Part shown: positions 17,510 to 26,449 of the stretch, in pieces
Position numbering within the stretch: the first letter of the stretch is position 1
How the letters are laid out: each line of letters starts with the position of its first letter
Origin: Pedobacter cryotolerans
GTDB lineage: Bacteria > Bacteroidota > Bacteroidia > Sphingobacteriales > Sphingobacteriaceae
Direction: 5' to 3'
Length of the DNA stretch: 64,000 nt
NCBI RefSeq assembly: GCF_005116475.1
Contig: NZ_SWBO01000007.1
Coordinates: 1-64,000, forward strand
Translations under genes and position numbers: made by a program
The notes under the pieces: generated by a model
The model's input: the letters and a program-made list of their open reading frames with translations, nothing else
What the model was told of the DNA's origin: nothing
Database searches by the model: none

Positions 17510-17806
17510 TTAAGCTTTTATAGGGCGTTCGTCTTTTAACCTTTTATCTACAATAAATGGGGCGAAGGGCAGTAAAGAAGCTACAAAAATTAAAACTACT
17601 TTACCAAATTTCCACTTTTGTTCTTGCCAAGCCATTAATAAACATGCGCCATACATTACGAAAAGTAATCCATGTGCCCAGCCAGTATATTTTACAGCCA
17701 AGGGCATATCTGCCCAATATTTTAAGGGCATAGCTATAAAAAGCAATAAAATATAAGAAATTCCTTCGGCTACGGCTACTTTTCTGAAAATATTTAATGA
17801 TGACAT
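17510..17806 (-). CDS. DUF3817-family small membrane protein
   Basis: 98 residues with three membrane segments. The motif AEGISYILLLFIAMPLKYWA in the first third and TGWAHGLLFVMYGACLLMAW in the second are typical of DUF3817, a widespread family of unknown role. It ends with a basic charged tail (KRLKDERPIKA). It is monocistronic: the next minus-strand gene upstream is beyond the kinase, and hscB lies on the same strand but on its far side with 77 bases between. Confidence 0.88.
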   Translation of the reverse strand: MSSLNIFRKVAVAEGISYILLLFIAMPLKYWADMPLAVKYTGWAHGLLFVMYGACLLMAWQEQKWKFGKVVLIFVASLLPFAPFIVDKRLKDERPIKA

Positions 17807-17883
17807 GGCATTTTACTTTATGCAAAAGTAACTAAGCAAGCTCGATTTAATATGGCTGGTTTGCTTTTTTACATTATGCTGTA

Positions 17884-18411
17884 TTAAGCATTGATACGAG
17901 CTAAACTTTGTTTGATGCGATACAAATATTTATTGCGGTAATAAACATCCTTAATTGCTTTTAAAAGAGTAATTTGAGCATCTTGATTTGCCGTATCGAA
18001 AGCTACGGTAAGTTCAGTTAATTCTTTATTTAGAGATTGCTCAAATAGCTCTACCTGTACCCTAACGCCTTCTAGTTTGATTGCATTAGGCTCAAATTCT
18101 AAATCCATCAAGGTTTCATTCACATCCATCATTTCCATTAAAAAATCTTGCGGTAGAGCGTAATTTTCGCCTTCTACCAATTGATTTTCTAACTCTAAAA
18201 CGTAGTGTAATCGTTTTTGTGGATCTTTTAAAACTTGAAAAGCTTTGTTGTTAAGCGTAGAAAGTTCTAAAACCTCTTGCTGCTTTTCTTCACTTTCGTT
18301 GATATAAAAATCTGGATGAAACTTTTTACTTAGCGCATAAAATTGCTGCTTCACAACTGCTTGATCGGGATTAAAACTAATTGGCAAATTGTAAAGCTCG
18401 AAGTAATTCAT
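17884..18411 (-). CDS. hscB: Fe-S cluster co-chaperone HscB
   Basis: 175 residues. The J domain is at the N-terminus (NYFELYNLPISFNPDQA, with the HPD triad in KKFHPDFYINES at about residues 32-34). The C-terminal helical domain (ELENQLVEGENYALPQDFLM and EFEPN onward) is what binds the IscU scaffold. HscB delivers IscU to the HscA chaperone to release Fe-S clusters. It follows rseP on the same strand by 37 bases, with a palindromic repeat between them. Other Fe-S genes in the window (iscX, [2Fe-2S] ferredoxin) lie about 43 kb away. Confidence 0.9.
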   Translation of the reverse strand: MNYFELYNLPISFNPDQAVVKQQFYALSKKFHPDFYINESEEKQQEVLELSTLNNKAFQVLKDPQKRLHYVLELENQLVEGENYALPQDFLMEMMDVNETLMDLEFEPNAIKLEGVRVQVELFEQSLNKELTELTVAFDTANQDAQITLLKAIKDVYYRNKYLYRIKQSLARINA

Positions 18412-18423
18412 TTAAGATTAAAT

Positions 18424-18450
18424 AAGTCCCTTTAGGGGATTAAGGGGTTT
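18424..18450. repeat. GC-rich palindromic repeat, copy between rseP and hscB
   Basis: AAGTCCCTTTAGGGGAT followed by TAAGGGG is the same repeat found many times in the his operon (consensus AGTCCCCTTTAGGGGATT then TAGGGGTT). This copy fills the short rseP-hscB spacer and touches the rseP stop codon. Confidence 0.75.
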
Positions 18451-19831
18451 ATTTCCCAAACAATTTTAAAATATCATTACCAAAGGCGAAAACCATTAAA
18501 CTCAATAAAATTACGAAACCTACAATTTGAGCACGTTCCATAAATTTATCACCAAGTGGCTTACCTTTTATCATTTCGATAATTAAAAACACCACATGAC
18601 CGCCATCTAAAGCCGGAATTGGTAGCAAATTCATAAATGCTAAAGCCATAGAAATTAAAGCGGTTAAACGCCAGAAATTTTCCCACTCGAACTCAGAACC
18701 ATAAATTTGTGCAATACCGATTGGACTGCTAATGTTACGAGCGCTTACCTTACCCGTAATCATTTTCCAAATTCCTTTTCCGTTATCTATAAAAGTGGTT
18801 ATTGCTTTATTATTACCGACAGAAAAAGATTCTAAGAAACCATAATCTACGTGTTTTTGTGGTAACTCTTTCATTCCAAATAGAACTCCTATTGTTCCAT
18901 TGGCAGAAACTTTTGGTTTTAAATCGATAATTTTTCCATCTCGCCAAACCGTTAAGGTTATCACTTTCCCTTTTGAATTTTCTGCGATATTGTTAATTTC
19001 ATCTCTAAAACGAATTTTGTTTCCATTAACAGCCAATACACTATCGCCAACTTTAACCCCAGCATCAAAAGCCGGAGCAATAGTTTTTGCTGGTTTAGCA
19101 CCAAAAAGTTTTTTAATGAGTGATACCTTTTCTGGTGTATGATCTACAACAGCTACAATTTTTTTAACTTCATACCTTGGCGCAACAAATTCTCTAATTC
19201 CATATTCGCTAATGCTATCTAAAACTGTTTCTGGCACTCTTAAATCAACTGCTTGTCCGTTTCTAGAAACTGTTAATTTTGGGTTGCCCAGCAAAACCTT
19301 AGAGCTAATCAGCTCTTCGAAGCGAATAACTTTACTGCCGTTTAAAGCTAAAATCTTATCACCTGTTTTAATGCCAATTTGTTTTCCAATGATACCAGGG
19401 TCAACGCCATTTACCAACTGATCATTTGGTGTAAAATCTTCGCCATATTTAAAGGTAATCATCCAAAAAATGAAAATACCAACTATAATATTTACGATAA
19501 TACCACCCAACATTACAATTAAACGTTGCCAAGCTGGTTTAGAGCGAAATTCCCAAGGTTGTGCTGGTAAAGCTAATTGTTCGGTATCCATAGATTCGTC
19601 TATCATTCCCGAAATTTTAACATAGCCACCTAAAGGTAACCATCCAACTCCATATTCAGTATCGCCAATTTTGAAGCTGAAAAGTTTAAATCCCCAAGCA
19701 TCAAAAAAAAGATAAAATTTTTCAACTTTTATTCCGAAGGCACGTGCCGCTAAAAAATGTCCTAATTCGTGTAGTATTACTAATATCGATAATCCCAGCA
19801 AAAGCTGGCCCGCCATAATCAGTCCGTCCAT
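18449..19831 (-). CDS. rseP: RseP-type site-2 membrane protease
   Basis: 460 residues. The zinc-binding HELGH motif lies in the first membrane helix (VILHELGHFLAARAFG, residues about 19-34), with the second conserved motif in the C-terminal helix region (NLLPIPALDGGHVVF), where LDG is the third ligand. Two PDZ domains lie between (around residues 150-210 and 240-310). The enzyme cuts membrane-anchored substrates within the bilayer, classically anti-sigma factors in envelope stress. It follows dxr by 19 bases, a common dxr-rseP pairing. Confidence 0.95.
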   Translation of the reverse strand: MDGLIMAGQLLLGLSILVILHELGHFLAARAFGIKVEKFYLFFDAWGFKLFSFKIGDTEYGVGWLPLGGYVKISGMIDESMDTEQLALPAQPWEFRSKPAWQRLIVMLGGIIVNIIVGIFIFWMITFKYGEDFTPNDQLVNGVDPGIIGKQIGIKTGDKILALNGSKVIRFEELISSKVLLGNPKLTVSRNGQAVDLRVPETVLDSISEYGIREFVAPRYEVKKIVAVVDHTPEKVSLIKKLFGAKPAKTIAPAFDAGVKVGDSVLAVNGNKIRFRDEINNIAENSKGKVITLTVWRDGKIIDLKPKVSANGTIGVLFGMKELPQKHVDYGFLESFSVGNNKAITTFIDNGKGIWKMITGKVSARNISSPIGIAQIYGSEFEWENFWRLTALISMALAFMNLLPIPALDGGHVVFLIIEMIKGKPLGDKFMERAQIVGFVILLSLMVFAFGNDILKLFGK

Positions 19832-19850
19832 ATATTTTTTTAGTATTGTT

Positions 19851-21017
19851 TTATTTTAGATTTGTTAAACTTTGTTTTGTTACGAGTTCGCCGGCAAATA
19901 TACGTGTCTGTTTGTCGGTTTCTAAATAATTTTGAAGTGTTGGTTGCGCTATAAAATTAATTTCTAGCATACAAGCCTCAATTACATCACTCATTTCTAA
20001 AAAACCAATTTGATCTTTTAAGAATGCATCGACAACAATTTCATTGGCTGCATTAATGATACAAGGCATATTTCCTCCCTTTTTCATCGCGGTAAAAGCA
20101 ATTTCTAGGTTGCGGAAACTTTTGGTATCAGCTTGCGAAAAAGTAAATTCTGGATAGTTTAAAAAATTAAAACGCTCAAAATTACTTTGCACCCTTTGCG
20201 GATAGGCTAAAGCGTAGTGTATGGGTAATTTCATATCGGGCAAACCCAATTGGGCCTTTATAGAGCCATCAGTAAATTGCACCATAGAATGGATAATAGA
20301 CTGAGGATGAACCACTACTTCAATTTGATCTGCTTGCAAATCGAATAACCATTTTGCTTCAATCGCTTCTAAACCTTTGTTCATCAGCGAAGCTGAATCT
20401 ATAGTTATTTTTGCACCCATTACCCAATTTGGATGTTTTAAAGCTTGTGATTTGGTAACCAGTGATAAGAAATCGAGATTTTTACCTCTAAACGGACCAC
20501 CAGATGCGGTTAAAAATATTTTTTCTATCGGATTTTGCTCCTCGCCTACCAAACATTGAAAAATTGCTGAATGCTCTGAATCAACAGGAATAATTTTTAC
20601 GCCATGTTGTTTTGCCAATTGCATTACCAGCTCACCTGCAACAACTAAGGTTTCTTTATTGGCAAGGCCGATGTCTTTTTTTGCTTCTATAGCTGCAATT
20701 GTGGGCTTTAAACCTACTGAACCCATTATTGCGGTTAAAACAAATTGAGTTTGCGGCAATTGTACCGCAGCAATTAAGGCATCTTCGCCACAAAGTACGT
20801 TAACATTTGGCAAGGCTTTTTTAACTGTGGAGTAATGATCTTGGCAGGTAATTACTACCATTTCTGGTTTAAATTCTAGTGCCTGCTCAATTAGTAAATC
20901 AGCATTATTTTGCGCAGTAAGTACATTTACTTTGTATAAATTTGGGTTGGCCCGAATTACTTCTAATGCCTGTGTACCTATTGAGCCTGTGCTACCTAAT
21001 ATGGATATGTTTTTCAA
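19851..21017 (-). CDS. dxr: 1-deoxy-D-xylulose 5-phosphate reductoisomerase
   Basis: 388 residues. The NADPH-binding loop is ILGSTGSIGTQALEVI at the N-terminus. The catalytic region has GLANKETLVVAGELV, PVDSEHSAIFQCL (metal-binding Asp and Glu) and TASGGPFR, followed by the flexible loop around HPNWVMGAKITIDSASLMNK. It makes 2-C-methyl-D-erythritol 4-phosphate in the MEP route to isoprenoids. It is transcribed with rseP downstream; a palindromic repeat separates it from the GH3-family gene on the same strand. Confidence 0.96.
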   Translation of the reverse strand: MKNISILGSTGSIGTQALEVIRANPNLYKVNVLTAQNNADLLIEQALEFKPEMVVITCQDHYSTVKKALPNVNVLCGEDALIAAVQLPQTQFVLTAIMGSVGLKPTIAAIEAKKDIGLANKETLVVAGELVMQLAKQHGVKIIPVDSEHSAIFQCLVGEEQNPIEKIFLTASGGPFRGKNLDFLSLVTKSQALKHPNWVMGAKITIDSASLMNKGLEAIEAKWLFDLQADQIEVVVHPQSIIHSMVQFTDGSIKAQLGLPDMKLPIHYALAYPQRVQSNFERFNFLNYPEFTFSQADTKSFRNLEIAFTAMKKGGNMPCIINAANEIVVDAFLKDQIGFLEMSDVIEACMLEINFIAQPTLQNYLETDKQTRIFAGELVTKQSLTNLK

Positions 21018-21036
21018 ACTTGTTTATTTTTTTGAG

Positions 21037-21102
21037 ATTTGTCATGCTGAGCGTAGTCGAAGTATCTCAATGTGAGATTCCTCGTTCCTCGGAATGACAA
21101 AT
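21037..21102. repeat. REP-like intergenic inverted repeat
   Basis: ATTTGTCATGCTGAGC at the left and GGAATGACAAAT at the right close a 66-base inverted structure with an inner GTATCTC/GAGAT pair and the string CGTAGTCGAAG. Related strings (TCGACTA, TGAGC, ATGACA) recur in other intergenic repeats of this window. It lies in the dxr/GH3-gene spacer and abuts the GH3-gene stop codon. Confidence 0.65.
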
Positions 21103-22610
21103 TATCTAGTATATTTCTCCAAAACCTCTGCTAACTTTCTATCATTGCTTAACCTTGGCACTTTATTTTGTCCGCCGAGTTTTCCTTCTGCTCTCATGTA
21201 ATTTACAAATGCATCCTTTTTTAATGACCTAATCATTAACTTTTGTAAAATTTTTCCTTCAATGAGGTCAAAATAGTAAATGTTTTTCTTTTGTAAAGCT
21301 AAATCTACTTTTTCGCTAAAGGTTTTTAAGTCTTTTGGTTCGTTTGCAAACTCTACAAACCACTCGTGGTAAGGTAATTCGCCATCTGGCGGATTAACTT
21401 GCGGTGCTACAGTAAATTCAGTAATTTCTATGCCTTCGGTATTAGCAACCGATAAAATAGCCTGTTCAACTTCCTCTCCTATTACATGTTCGCCAAAGGC
21501 GGATATAAAATGTTTGATCCTTCCTGTAACCAAAATCTTATAAGGATTTTTTGACACAAATTTAACCGTATCGCCTATGCTATAACCCCATAAACCTGCA
21601 CTAGTATTTAAAATTAATGCATAATTTTTATCCAGCTCAACCTCAGCTAAACTTAAACGTGTTGGTATTTCATTATAGTATTCATCTGCTGGAATAAACT
21701 CGTAAAAAATTCCGGCTTTTGCCAATAACAATAAACTTTTATCGCTCTGCGAATCTTGATAAGCAATAAAACCTTCGGATGCTGGATAAGTTTCTATGGC
21801 ATCAATTTTTTTTCCAATGCTTGCCTCAATTTTAGCACGATAAGGTTCGTAATTTACTCCACCATAAACAAAAAGACTAAAGTTTTTAAATATATCTTTG
21901 ATCTTTTTGCCGTTAGCTTTTTCACTTAACCTATCGAAATACATTTGCACCCATGGTGGTATACCCGAGATTAATGTCATGTCTTCATTTAAAGTTTCGC
22001 CAACAATGGCTTCAACTTTTTCTTCCCAATCTTCAATACAATTGGTTTGATAAGATGGCAATCTGTTTTTTTGCAAATACGCAGGCACCAAATGAGCTAC
22101 AATACCAGATAAGCGGCCAACGTTTATTCCGTTCTTTTTAGTTAAAATCGGGCTACCCTGTAAAAAAATCATCTTGCCATTTACAAAATCGGCTTTGCCC
22201 GTTTCATGGATATAAGTTAATAATGCGTTACGAGCAGCTTTAATATGCTCCGGCATCGATTCTTTAGAAATTGGAATGTATTTTACGCCTGAGGTAGTAC
22301 CTGATGTTTTGGCAAAATATGCGGGTTTTCCTTTCCATAACACATCGCTTTCGCCAGCTACAACACGATCTATGTAAGGTCTTAAATCTTCATAATCTCT
22401 AACGGGTACATTAGCTTTAAAATCCTGATAAGATTGAATGGACTGAAACTGATGATCTTTACCGAATGCTGTTTGTGAAGCAGTTTTAACAAGATATTGT
22501 AGCGTTTCTTCTTGTGCTTTTAATGCATTTTTTTTCCATTTATTGATACCTTTAACTACAAAGGCAGCAAATGGTTTACTTAGTGCTGCTTTTAATCCCA
22601 TAAACCCCAA
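21102..22610 (-). CDS. GH3-family protein (bacterial relative of auxin-amido synthetases)
   Basis: 502 residues. The family motifs are present: YFAKTSGTTSGVKYIPIS (ATP-binding loop), SGIPPWVQMYFDRL, ETYPASEGFIAYQD (adenylation motif) and the hinge region INTSAGLWGYSIGDTVKFV as LILNTSAGLWGYSIGDTVKF. Plant GH3 proteins join amino acids to acyl substrates via an adenylate. The acyl acceptor and donor of bacterial members are unknown to me. A second in-frame ATG at codon 4 is possible. The gene starts five bases after the zeta-like kinase gene ends, so the two are probably co-transcribed. Confidence 0.9.
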   Translation of the reverse strand: MGFMGLKAALSKPFAAFVVKGINKWKKNALKAQEETLQYLVKTASQTAFGKDHQFQSIQSYQDFKANVPVRDYEDLRPYIDRVVAGESDVLWKGKPAYFAKTSGTTSGVKYIPISKESMPEHIKAARNALLTYIHETGKADFVNGKMIFLQGSPILTKKNGINVGRLSGIVAHLVPAYLQKNRLPSYQTNCIEDWEEKVEAIVGETLNEDMTLISGIPPWVQMYFDRLSEKANGKKIKDIFKNFSLFVYGGVNYEPYRAKIEASIGKKIDAIETYPASEGFIAYQDSQSDKSLLLLAKAGIFYEFIPADEYYNEIPTRLSLAEVELDKNYALILNTSAGLWGYSIGDTVKFVSKNPYKILVTGRIKHFISAFGEHVIGEEVEQAILSVANTEGIEITEFTVAPQVNPPDGELPYHEWFVEFANEPKDLKTFSEKVDLALQKKNIYYFDLIEGKILQKLMIRSLKKDAFVNYMRAEGKLGGQNKVPRLSNDRKLAEVLEKYTR

Positions 22611-22614
22611 AACC

Positions 22615-23229
22615 CTAAAGAGGCTTCTCCTTTCTAAAATCTATATTGTTTACAATTACGTCAAATGCTTCTTTAGAAATTTTATCTCTGCTAAAGGCAT
22701 ATTGTGCAAAATACTGTAAAAAGCTATAATCATTCTTTTTATAAGAAATTACTTCTAAACCATACAAAGTCAATACATTTTCATTTTGATTTTTGTTACC
22801 AGTATAAATAAAATCTACTCTATCGAAATGGTAATGATAGGAGGAAATATTTTTAAAATTTTCTGTAAAATTCAGTTCTACATTACCTTTGGAAATTTCT
22901 AATCCACTTTGTTCCAAATATCTTAATGCAACTCTATTTAATGATTGCTGAGGACTATTTAAAAATAAAAAAATTAAATTTAGTTTATAATTTGCTTTTT
23001 TTGCTTCATCGATTAATGCCGTAAAAGAAGAATTATTAAATACGGTTTCAAATACGATATTCCTTCTTAATTTAATTGCATTTGAATATACTTCCCTTGT
23101 TCTTTCTTTGTAAACATCAGTCATGATAATTTCAAAGTCAGAAAAATCGTTCAATCTACTTCTTATAAAACTAGATTTACCTGCTGCATTTGGCCCAGTT
23201 ACTACAAATAATTCTGGTTGAATAATCAT
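22615..23229 (-). CDS. Zeta-toxin-like P-loop kinase
   Basis: 204 residues. Walker A is GPNAAGKSS near residues 12-20 (LFVVTGPNAAGKSSFIRSRL), followed by NIVFETVFNN, in the position of the second conserved motif of zeta-type kinases, and a LID-like segment NRVALRYLEQSG. Zeta toxins phosphorylate UDP-N-acetylglucosamine; many relatives, however, act on other small molecules. A 77-residue gene ends directly before its ATG (TAA then ATG with no spacing), suggesting a two-gene module. The 3' end contains a degenerate form of the palindromic repeat. Confidence 0.7.
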   Translation of the reverse strand: MIIQPELFVVTGPNAAGKSSFIRSRLNDFSDFEIIMTDVYKERTREVYSNAIKLRRNIVFETVFNNSSFTALIDEAKKANYKLNLIFLFLNSPQQSLNRVALRYLEQSGLEISKGNVELNFTENFKNISSYHYHFDRVDFIYTGNKNQNENVLTLYGLEVISYKKNDYSFLQYFAQYAFSRDKISKEAFDVIVNNIDFRKEKPL

Positions 23230-23463
23230 TTAATCAATTAGTTTCTCAAAAATATCAACAATCCTAACTGGACGATTCTCTTCATCATATTCCACTTCAA
23301 ATATTACTAAATAAACTTCACCATTTGGCAACTCTTTTCTCCAATATTTTTCATCACCTTTTTCTTGGTAATAAAAAGGATTACCTAATTCGAATGCTTT
23401 TTGTCTTCCTAAATCAGCAAAATTATTCAAATTACTTAATAACTTCTCAATTGAAACTGCCAT
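23230..23463 (-). CDS. 77-residue partner of the zeta-like kinase (putative antitoxin)
   Basis: A small acidic protein (MAVSIEKLLSNLNNFADLGR at the start; EVYLVIFEVEYDEENRPVRI toward the end). Its TAA stop is immediately followed by the kinase ATG, so the pair is translationally linked. The layout of a small acidic protein just ahead of a zeta-like kinase is that of epsilon/zeta-type toxin-antitoxin pairs, but the sequence does not look like epsilon to me. Antitoxin activity is therefore inferred from context only. Confidence 0.6.
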   Translation of the reverse strand: MAVSIEKLLSNLNNFADLGRQKAFELGNPFYYQEKGDEKYWRKELPNGEVYLVIFEVEYDEENRPVRIVDIFEKLID

Positions 23464-23468
23464 AGGGT

Positions 23469-24347
23469 TTAAACCAAATTATGTATAATATCAGGATGTT
23501 CATCTCCTTTGTATTCGCTCATTATTTTTCTATAAGCCACAGCAAAAAAAGCCGTAGTAAATGGTACAATTACAAACGAACTAAACACAACAACAATTAA
23601 AGATACATATTGATTGATATCATAATCGAAAAAGTAATTTACCAAACGAAAACCTGTTAAAACAACAATGTAGAAAAACCCAAAAACAATTGCTTGTACC
23701 AAAACCAAACCCGCCAAAATAAATAATAGTTTAATAAAATTTCCTTTAGTAGTTGCTAAGCTTAGCTTAATAGATTCGAATGGCGTACTATGTTTATCAA
23801 TGATAAAAAATGGAAAAAATACAATCCTGATGAAGGTAAAAAAGATACTTAGCATAGCTATTGCTACTGCGATGTTAACAATAATTTGCCCTGCGAACGT
23901 AAAATTATCAATCAAACCCTGATTTACTGCAAATTTTAAAATCAAATCTAAAATATATAATATAGGCATCAGCAAAATCACCACAAAAAATATACTGATA
24001 CCGAAATATACGGTTCCAACTAAAAATCTCCCTATTTCAATTCGTGTTGGCAAAGTATCAATAATCTTAATATCATTTTCATTTTCGTGATCTAGTAGCC
24101 TGAATATATATTTGATCATACATAATTCTACCACACAATAACTCATTACAAAAATTAAAAGCATAATTATCCTGATTCCTACATTTAAATCGCCCATAAA
24201 AAAGGCCATAAAAGTAGAGGTTGATGCCGTTATGAAAATCAAAAAGCATAGGGTTGCAATAGAGAAATAATTATCTCGAGTTACCCTCCATGCTTGCATA
24301 ATAACATCTTTAACTGCGAAAGTACTTTCTTTTAAATAATCGATCAT
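23469..24347 (-). CDS. Polytopic membrane protein, unrecognised
   Basis: 292 residues with about six membrane segments, a short cytoplasmic N-terminus (MIDYLKESTFAVKDVIMQAW) and a polar acidic C-terminus. A middle motif FFIIDKHSTPFESIKLSLAT resembles the helix-turn region of DUF975/GDPD-type membrane domains, in which an amphipathic SLKxSxxLTKG element precedes a helix. I do not assign a function. Its start overlaps the glycosyltransferase stop by four bases (ATGA), so it is translated with it. Confidence 0.6.
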   Translation of the reverse strand: MIDYLKESTFAVKDVIMQAWRVTRDNYFSIATLCFLIFITASTSTFMAFFMGDLNVGIRIIMLLIFVMSYCVVELCMIKYIFRLLDHENENDIKIIDTLPTRIEIGRFLVGTVYFGISIFFVVILLMPILYILDLILKFAVNQGLIDNFTFAGQIIVNIAVAIAMLSIFFTFIRIVFFPFFIIDKHSTPFESIKLSLATTKGNFIKLLFILAGLVLVQAIVFGFFYIVVLTGFRLVNYFFDYDINQYVSLIVVVFSSFVIVPFTTAFFAVAYRKIMSEYKGDEHPDIIHNLV

Positions 24348-25312
24348 GATTGATTAAATATAACTCTTTTGAAAAAATCTTGTATAAAACCTAAACCGTA
24401 GGCGAAAAGTTGTATAAATGATGCAATAACGCTCAAAATTGCAATTTTTATTGATTTATTGACTTGCCAAGCGTGAAAAAATATCAACACAAAAAATAGC
24501 AAGAAAAAGAAATTACAAACGTATCCCAATGGGAGATAAAATACATTAGATAACAATAATATCCCTAAACCAACCACAAATACTGCCGGAAAAAAATGCA
24601 CTGCTTTTAGTTCTTTTGGAAAGTGTTTGTAAATATTAATTCTAGCCCTGCCAAAAAAGTGCAACTGTTTGTAAAATTGAGCAAAACTTGTTCGTCTTTT
24701 ATGGTAAACTTTAGCCTCAGGAATTAGTCCAATTTTAAATCCATTTTCATGAATACGGATACTGTACTCAATATCTTCTCCTAGTCTGGTAAGGATAAAA
24801 CCACCAACTTTCTCATAAACCTCTCTAGAAACACCCATATTAAAACTACGTGGATGAAATTGTCCGATGTGTTTTTTATTTCCTCTAATACCACCTGTTG
24901 TAAATGGAGATGTCATGGCGTAACTAATTGCTTTTTGCACTGAAGTAAAGGTAGTATGTGCAGCATCTGGTCCGCCAAAGGCATCTAATTGATGCTCAAA
25001 GAGATAATTCTTTACAATTTCGAGGTAATCTTCCGGAATGAGGCAATCAGAATCGAAAATTATAAAGTAATCGCCTTTTGCTCTTTCGAAACCAAAATTT
25101 CGGGCAAAACCCTGACCAGCATTGGGTTTTACAAAATATTTAACATCCAGCTCATCTGCATAATTAGCTACAATATTCTTTGCATCATTTACAGAACCAT
25201 CTTCAATTACCAAAACCTCAAACTGCATGTAAGTTTGCTTAGTTAAGGATAGTAAAAGCTCATCAATTTCTTGAGGGCGATTGTAAAGTGGTATGATGAT
25301 GGAGAAAAACAT
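24344..25312 (-). CDS. Family 2 glycosyltransferase with C-terminal membrane segments
   Basis: 322 residues. The GT-A domain opens with MFFSIIIPLYNRPQEIDELL. The nucleotide-sugar aspartates are in VLVIEDGS and the DxD-like FDSDCL (about residues 89-93); the acceptor side has GGFILTRLGEDIEYSIRIHE with the ED base motif. Two to three membrane helices follow near the C-terminus. It transfers a sugar from a nucleotide donor at the inner membrane face. Together with the neighbouring GT2 gene it may serve surface polysaccharide or lipid glycosylation; the acceptor is unknown. Confidence 0.88.
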   Translation of the reverse strand: MFFSIIIPLYNRPQEIDELLLSLTKQTYMQFEVLVIEDGSVNDAKNIVANYADELDVKYFVKPNAGQGFARNFGFERAKGDYFIIFDSDCLIPEDYLEIVKNYLFEHQLDAFGGPDAAHTTFTSVQKAISYAMTSPFTTGGIRGNKKHIGQFHPRSFNMGVSREVYEKVGGFILTRLGEDIEYSIRIHENGFKIGLIPEAKVYHKRRTSFAQFYKQLHFFGRARINIYKHFPKELKAVHFFPAVFVVGLGILLLSNVFYLPLGYVCNFFFLLFFVLIFFHAWQVNKSIKIAILSVIASFIQLFAYGLGFIQDFFKRVIFNQS

Positions 25313-25331
25313 GTCTTGAGGCTGAAAGCCG

Positions 25332-25376
25332 AAAGACTAAAGACCAAAGCGCTTTATGCTTTTAGCTTTAGTCTTT
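25332..25376 (-). terminator. Inverted repeat between the two glycosyltransferase genes
   Basis: AAAGACTAAAG at 25332 pairs with CTTTAGTCTTT ending at 25376, with an inner AAAGC/GCTTT pairing. It lies directly after the stop of the upstream minus-strand glycosyltransferase and may terminate or attenuate transcription into the next one. Confidence 0.5.
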
Positions 25377-25380
25377 TAGC

Positions 25381-26331
25381 TTAAATAATTTCTTTTTCTA
25401 TTAAATACTGATTTCTTTCTGGTGCATTGCGACCAACCAATTCGGCTATAAAACCTGCTAAAAACATTTGTGAACCTACAATTATGGCAACTAATGCTAA
25501 GTAAAACAAGGGTTGGTCTGTGGCGTTTCGGTAAGAATGGTTATTGTAGATTAAAATTTGCTTTTCTACCATAATGTAAATTGCCATAATGATCCCCAAA
25601 ACAAAACTTAACACGCCTAATGAACCAAAAAAATGCATTGGGCGTTTGCCAAATTTACCAACAAAAAAGATAGATAGTAAATCTAAAAAACCATTGATGA
25701 ATCTACTCATCCCAAATTTTGTAGTCCCGTATTTTCTAGCTCTATGTTCTACAACTTGCTCGCCAATTTTGCTAAAACCAGCCCATTTTGCAATTACCGG
25801 AATGTAGCGGTGCATTTCGCCATAAACTTCTATGGTTTTTACTACGTCACCTCGGTAAGCTTTTAAACCACAGTTAAAATCATTTAATTCGATGCCACTC
25901 ATTTTGCGTGTTGCCGCATTAAACAATTTGGTAGGGATAGTTTTTGTAATCGGATCGTAACGTTTCTTTTTCCAGCCAGAAATGATATCGTATCCTTCCT
26001 CTTTAATTCTGCGGTATAATTCTGGTATTTCATCCGGACTATCCTGTAAATCGGCATCCATGGTAATTACAACATCGCCCTGCGTTACTTCGAAAGCAAC
26101 GTTTAATGCGGCAGATTTGCCATAATTTCTTCTGAACTTTACTGCTTTTATAGTAGCATAAGTTTCCTTTAGCTGTGTAATTACTTGCCAAGATTTATCT
26201 GTACTGCCATCGTCTACCAATACAATTTCGTACGAAAAATTATTTTCGACCATTACTTTATCAACCCAAGCAACTAACTCAGGCAACGATTCATCTTCAT
26301 TATATAGTGGTACTACAACTGATATATCCAT
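25381..26331 (-). CDS. Polyprenyl-phosphate-type family 2 glycosyltransferase
   Basis: 316 residues. It begins MDISVVVPLYNEDESLPELV, with VLVDDGSTDKSW (donor Asp), DADLQDSPDEIPEL (DxD motif) and NCGLKAYRGDVVK further on. Two C-terminal membrane helices (about 235-260 and 275-300) give the layout of DPM1/GtrB-type enzymes, which load a sugar onto a polyprenyl phosphate carrier. It would work at the cytoplasmic face, with a separate enzyme using the lipid-linked sugar. The specific sugar cannot be read from sequence. Confidence 0.9.
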   Translation of the reverse strand: MDISVVVPLYNEDESLPELVAWVDKVMVENNFSYEIVLVDDGSTDKSWQVITQLKETYATIKAVKFRRNYGKSAALNVAFEVTQGDVVITMDADLQDSPDEIPELYRRIKEEGYDIISGWKKKRYDPITKTIPTKLFNAATRKMSGIELNDFNCGLKAYRGDVVKTIEVYGEMHRYIPVIAKWAGFSKIGEQVVEHRARKYGTTKFGMSRFINGFLDLLSIFFVGKFGKRPMHFFGSLGVLSFVLGIIMAIYIMVEKQILIYNNHSYRNATDQPLFYLALVAIIVGSQMFLAGFIAELVGRNAPERNQYLIEKEII

Positions 26332-26342
26332 TTTTTCGGTTT

Positions 26343-26375
26343 AAACCTCGTAGGTTTTAAAAACCTACGAGGTTT
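26343..26375 (-). terminator. Perfect 16-base-stem hairpin in the GT2/DUF4199 spacer
   Basis: AAACCTCGTAGGTTTT pairs fully with AAAACCTACGAGGTTT across a single-base loop. It is one of two adjacent hairpins in this 118-base spacer. It sits just ahead of the glycosyltransferase start, so it may also be a mobile palindrome rather than a terminator. Confidence 0.5.
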
Positions 26376-26386
26376 GTATAAAACAA

Positions 26387-26429
26387 AACGTGCAAATTTC
26401 ATCAAATATTTTGATAAAACTTGCACGTT
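26387..26429 (-). terminator. Long hairpin downstream of the DUF4199 gene
   Basis: AACGTGCAA (26387-26395) pairs with TTGCACGTT (26421-26429), with an inner ATCAAA/TTTGAT stem. It lies 20 bases after the stop of the minus-strand DUF4199 gene, in the place expected for its terminator. Confidence 0.6.
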
Positions 26430-26449
26430 ATGAATTTATGTTTCTTTAT

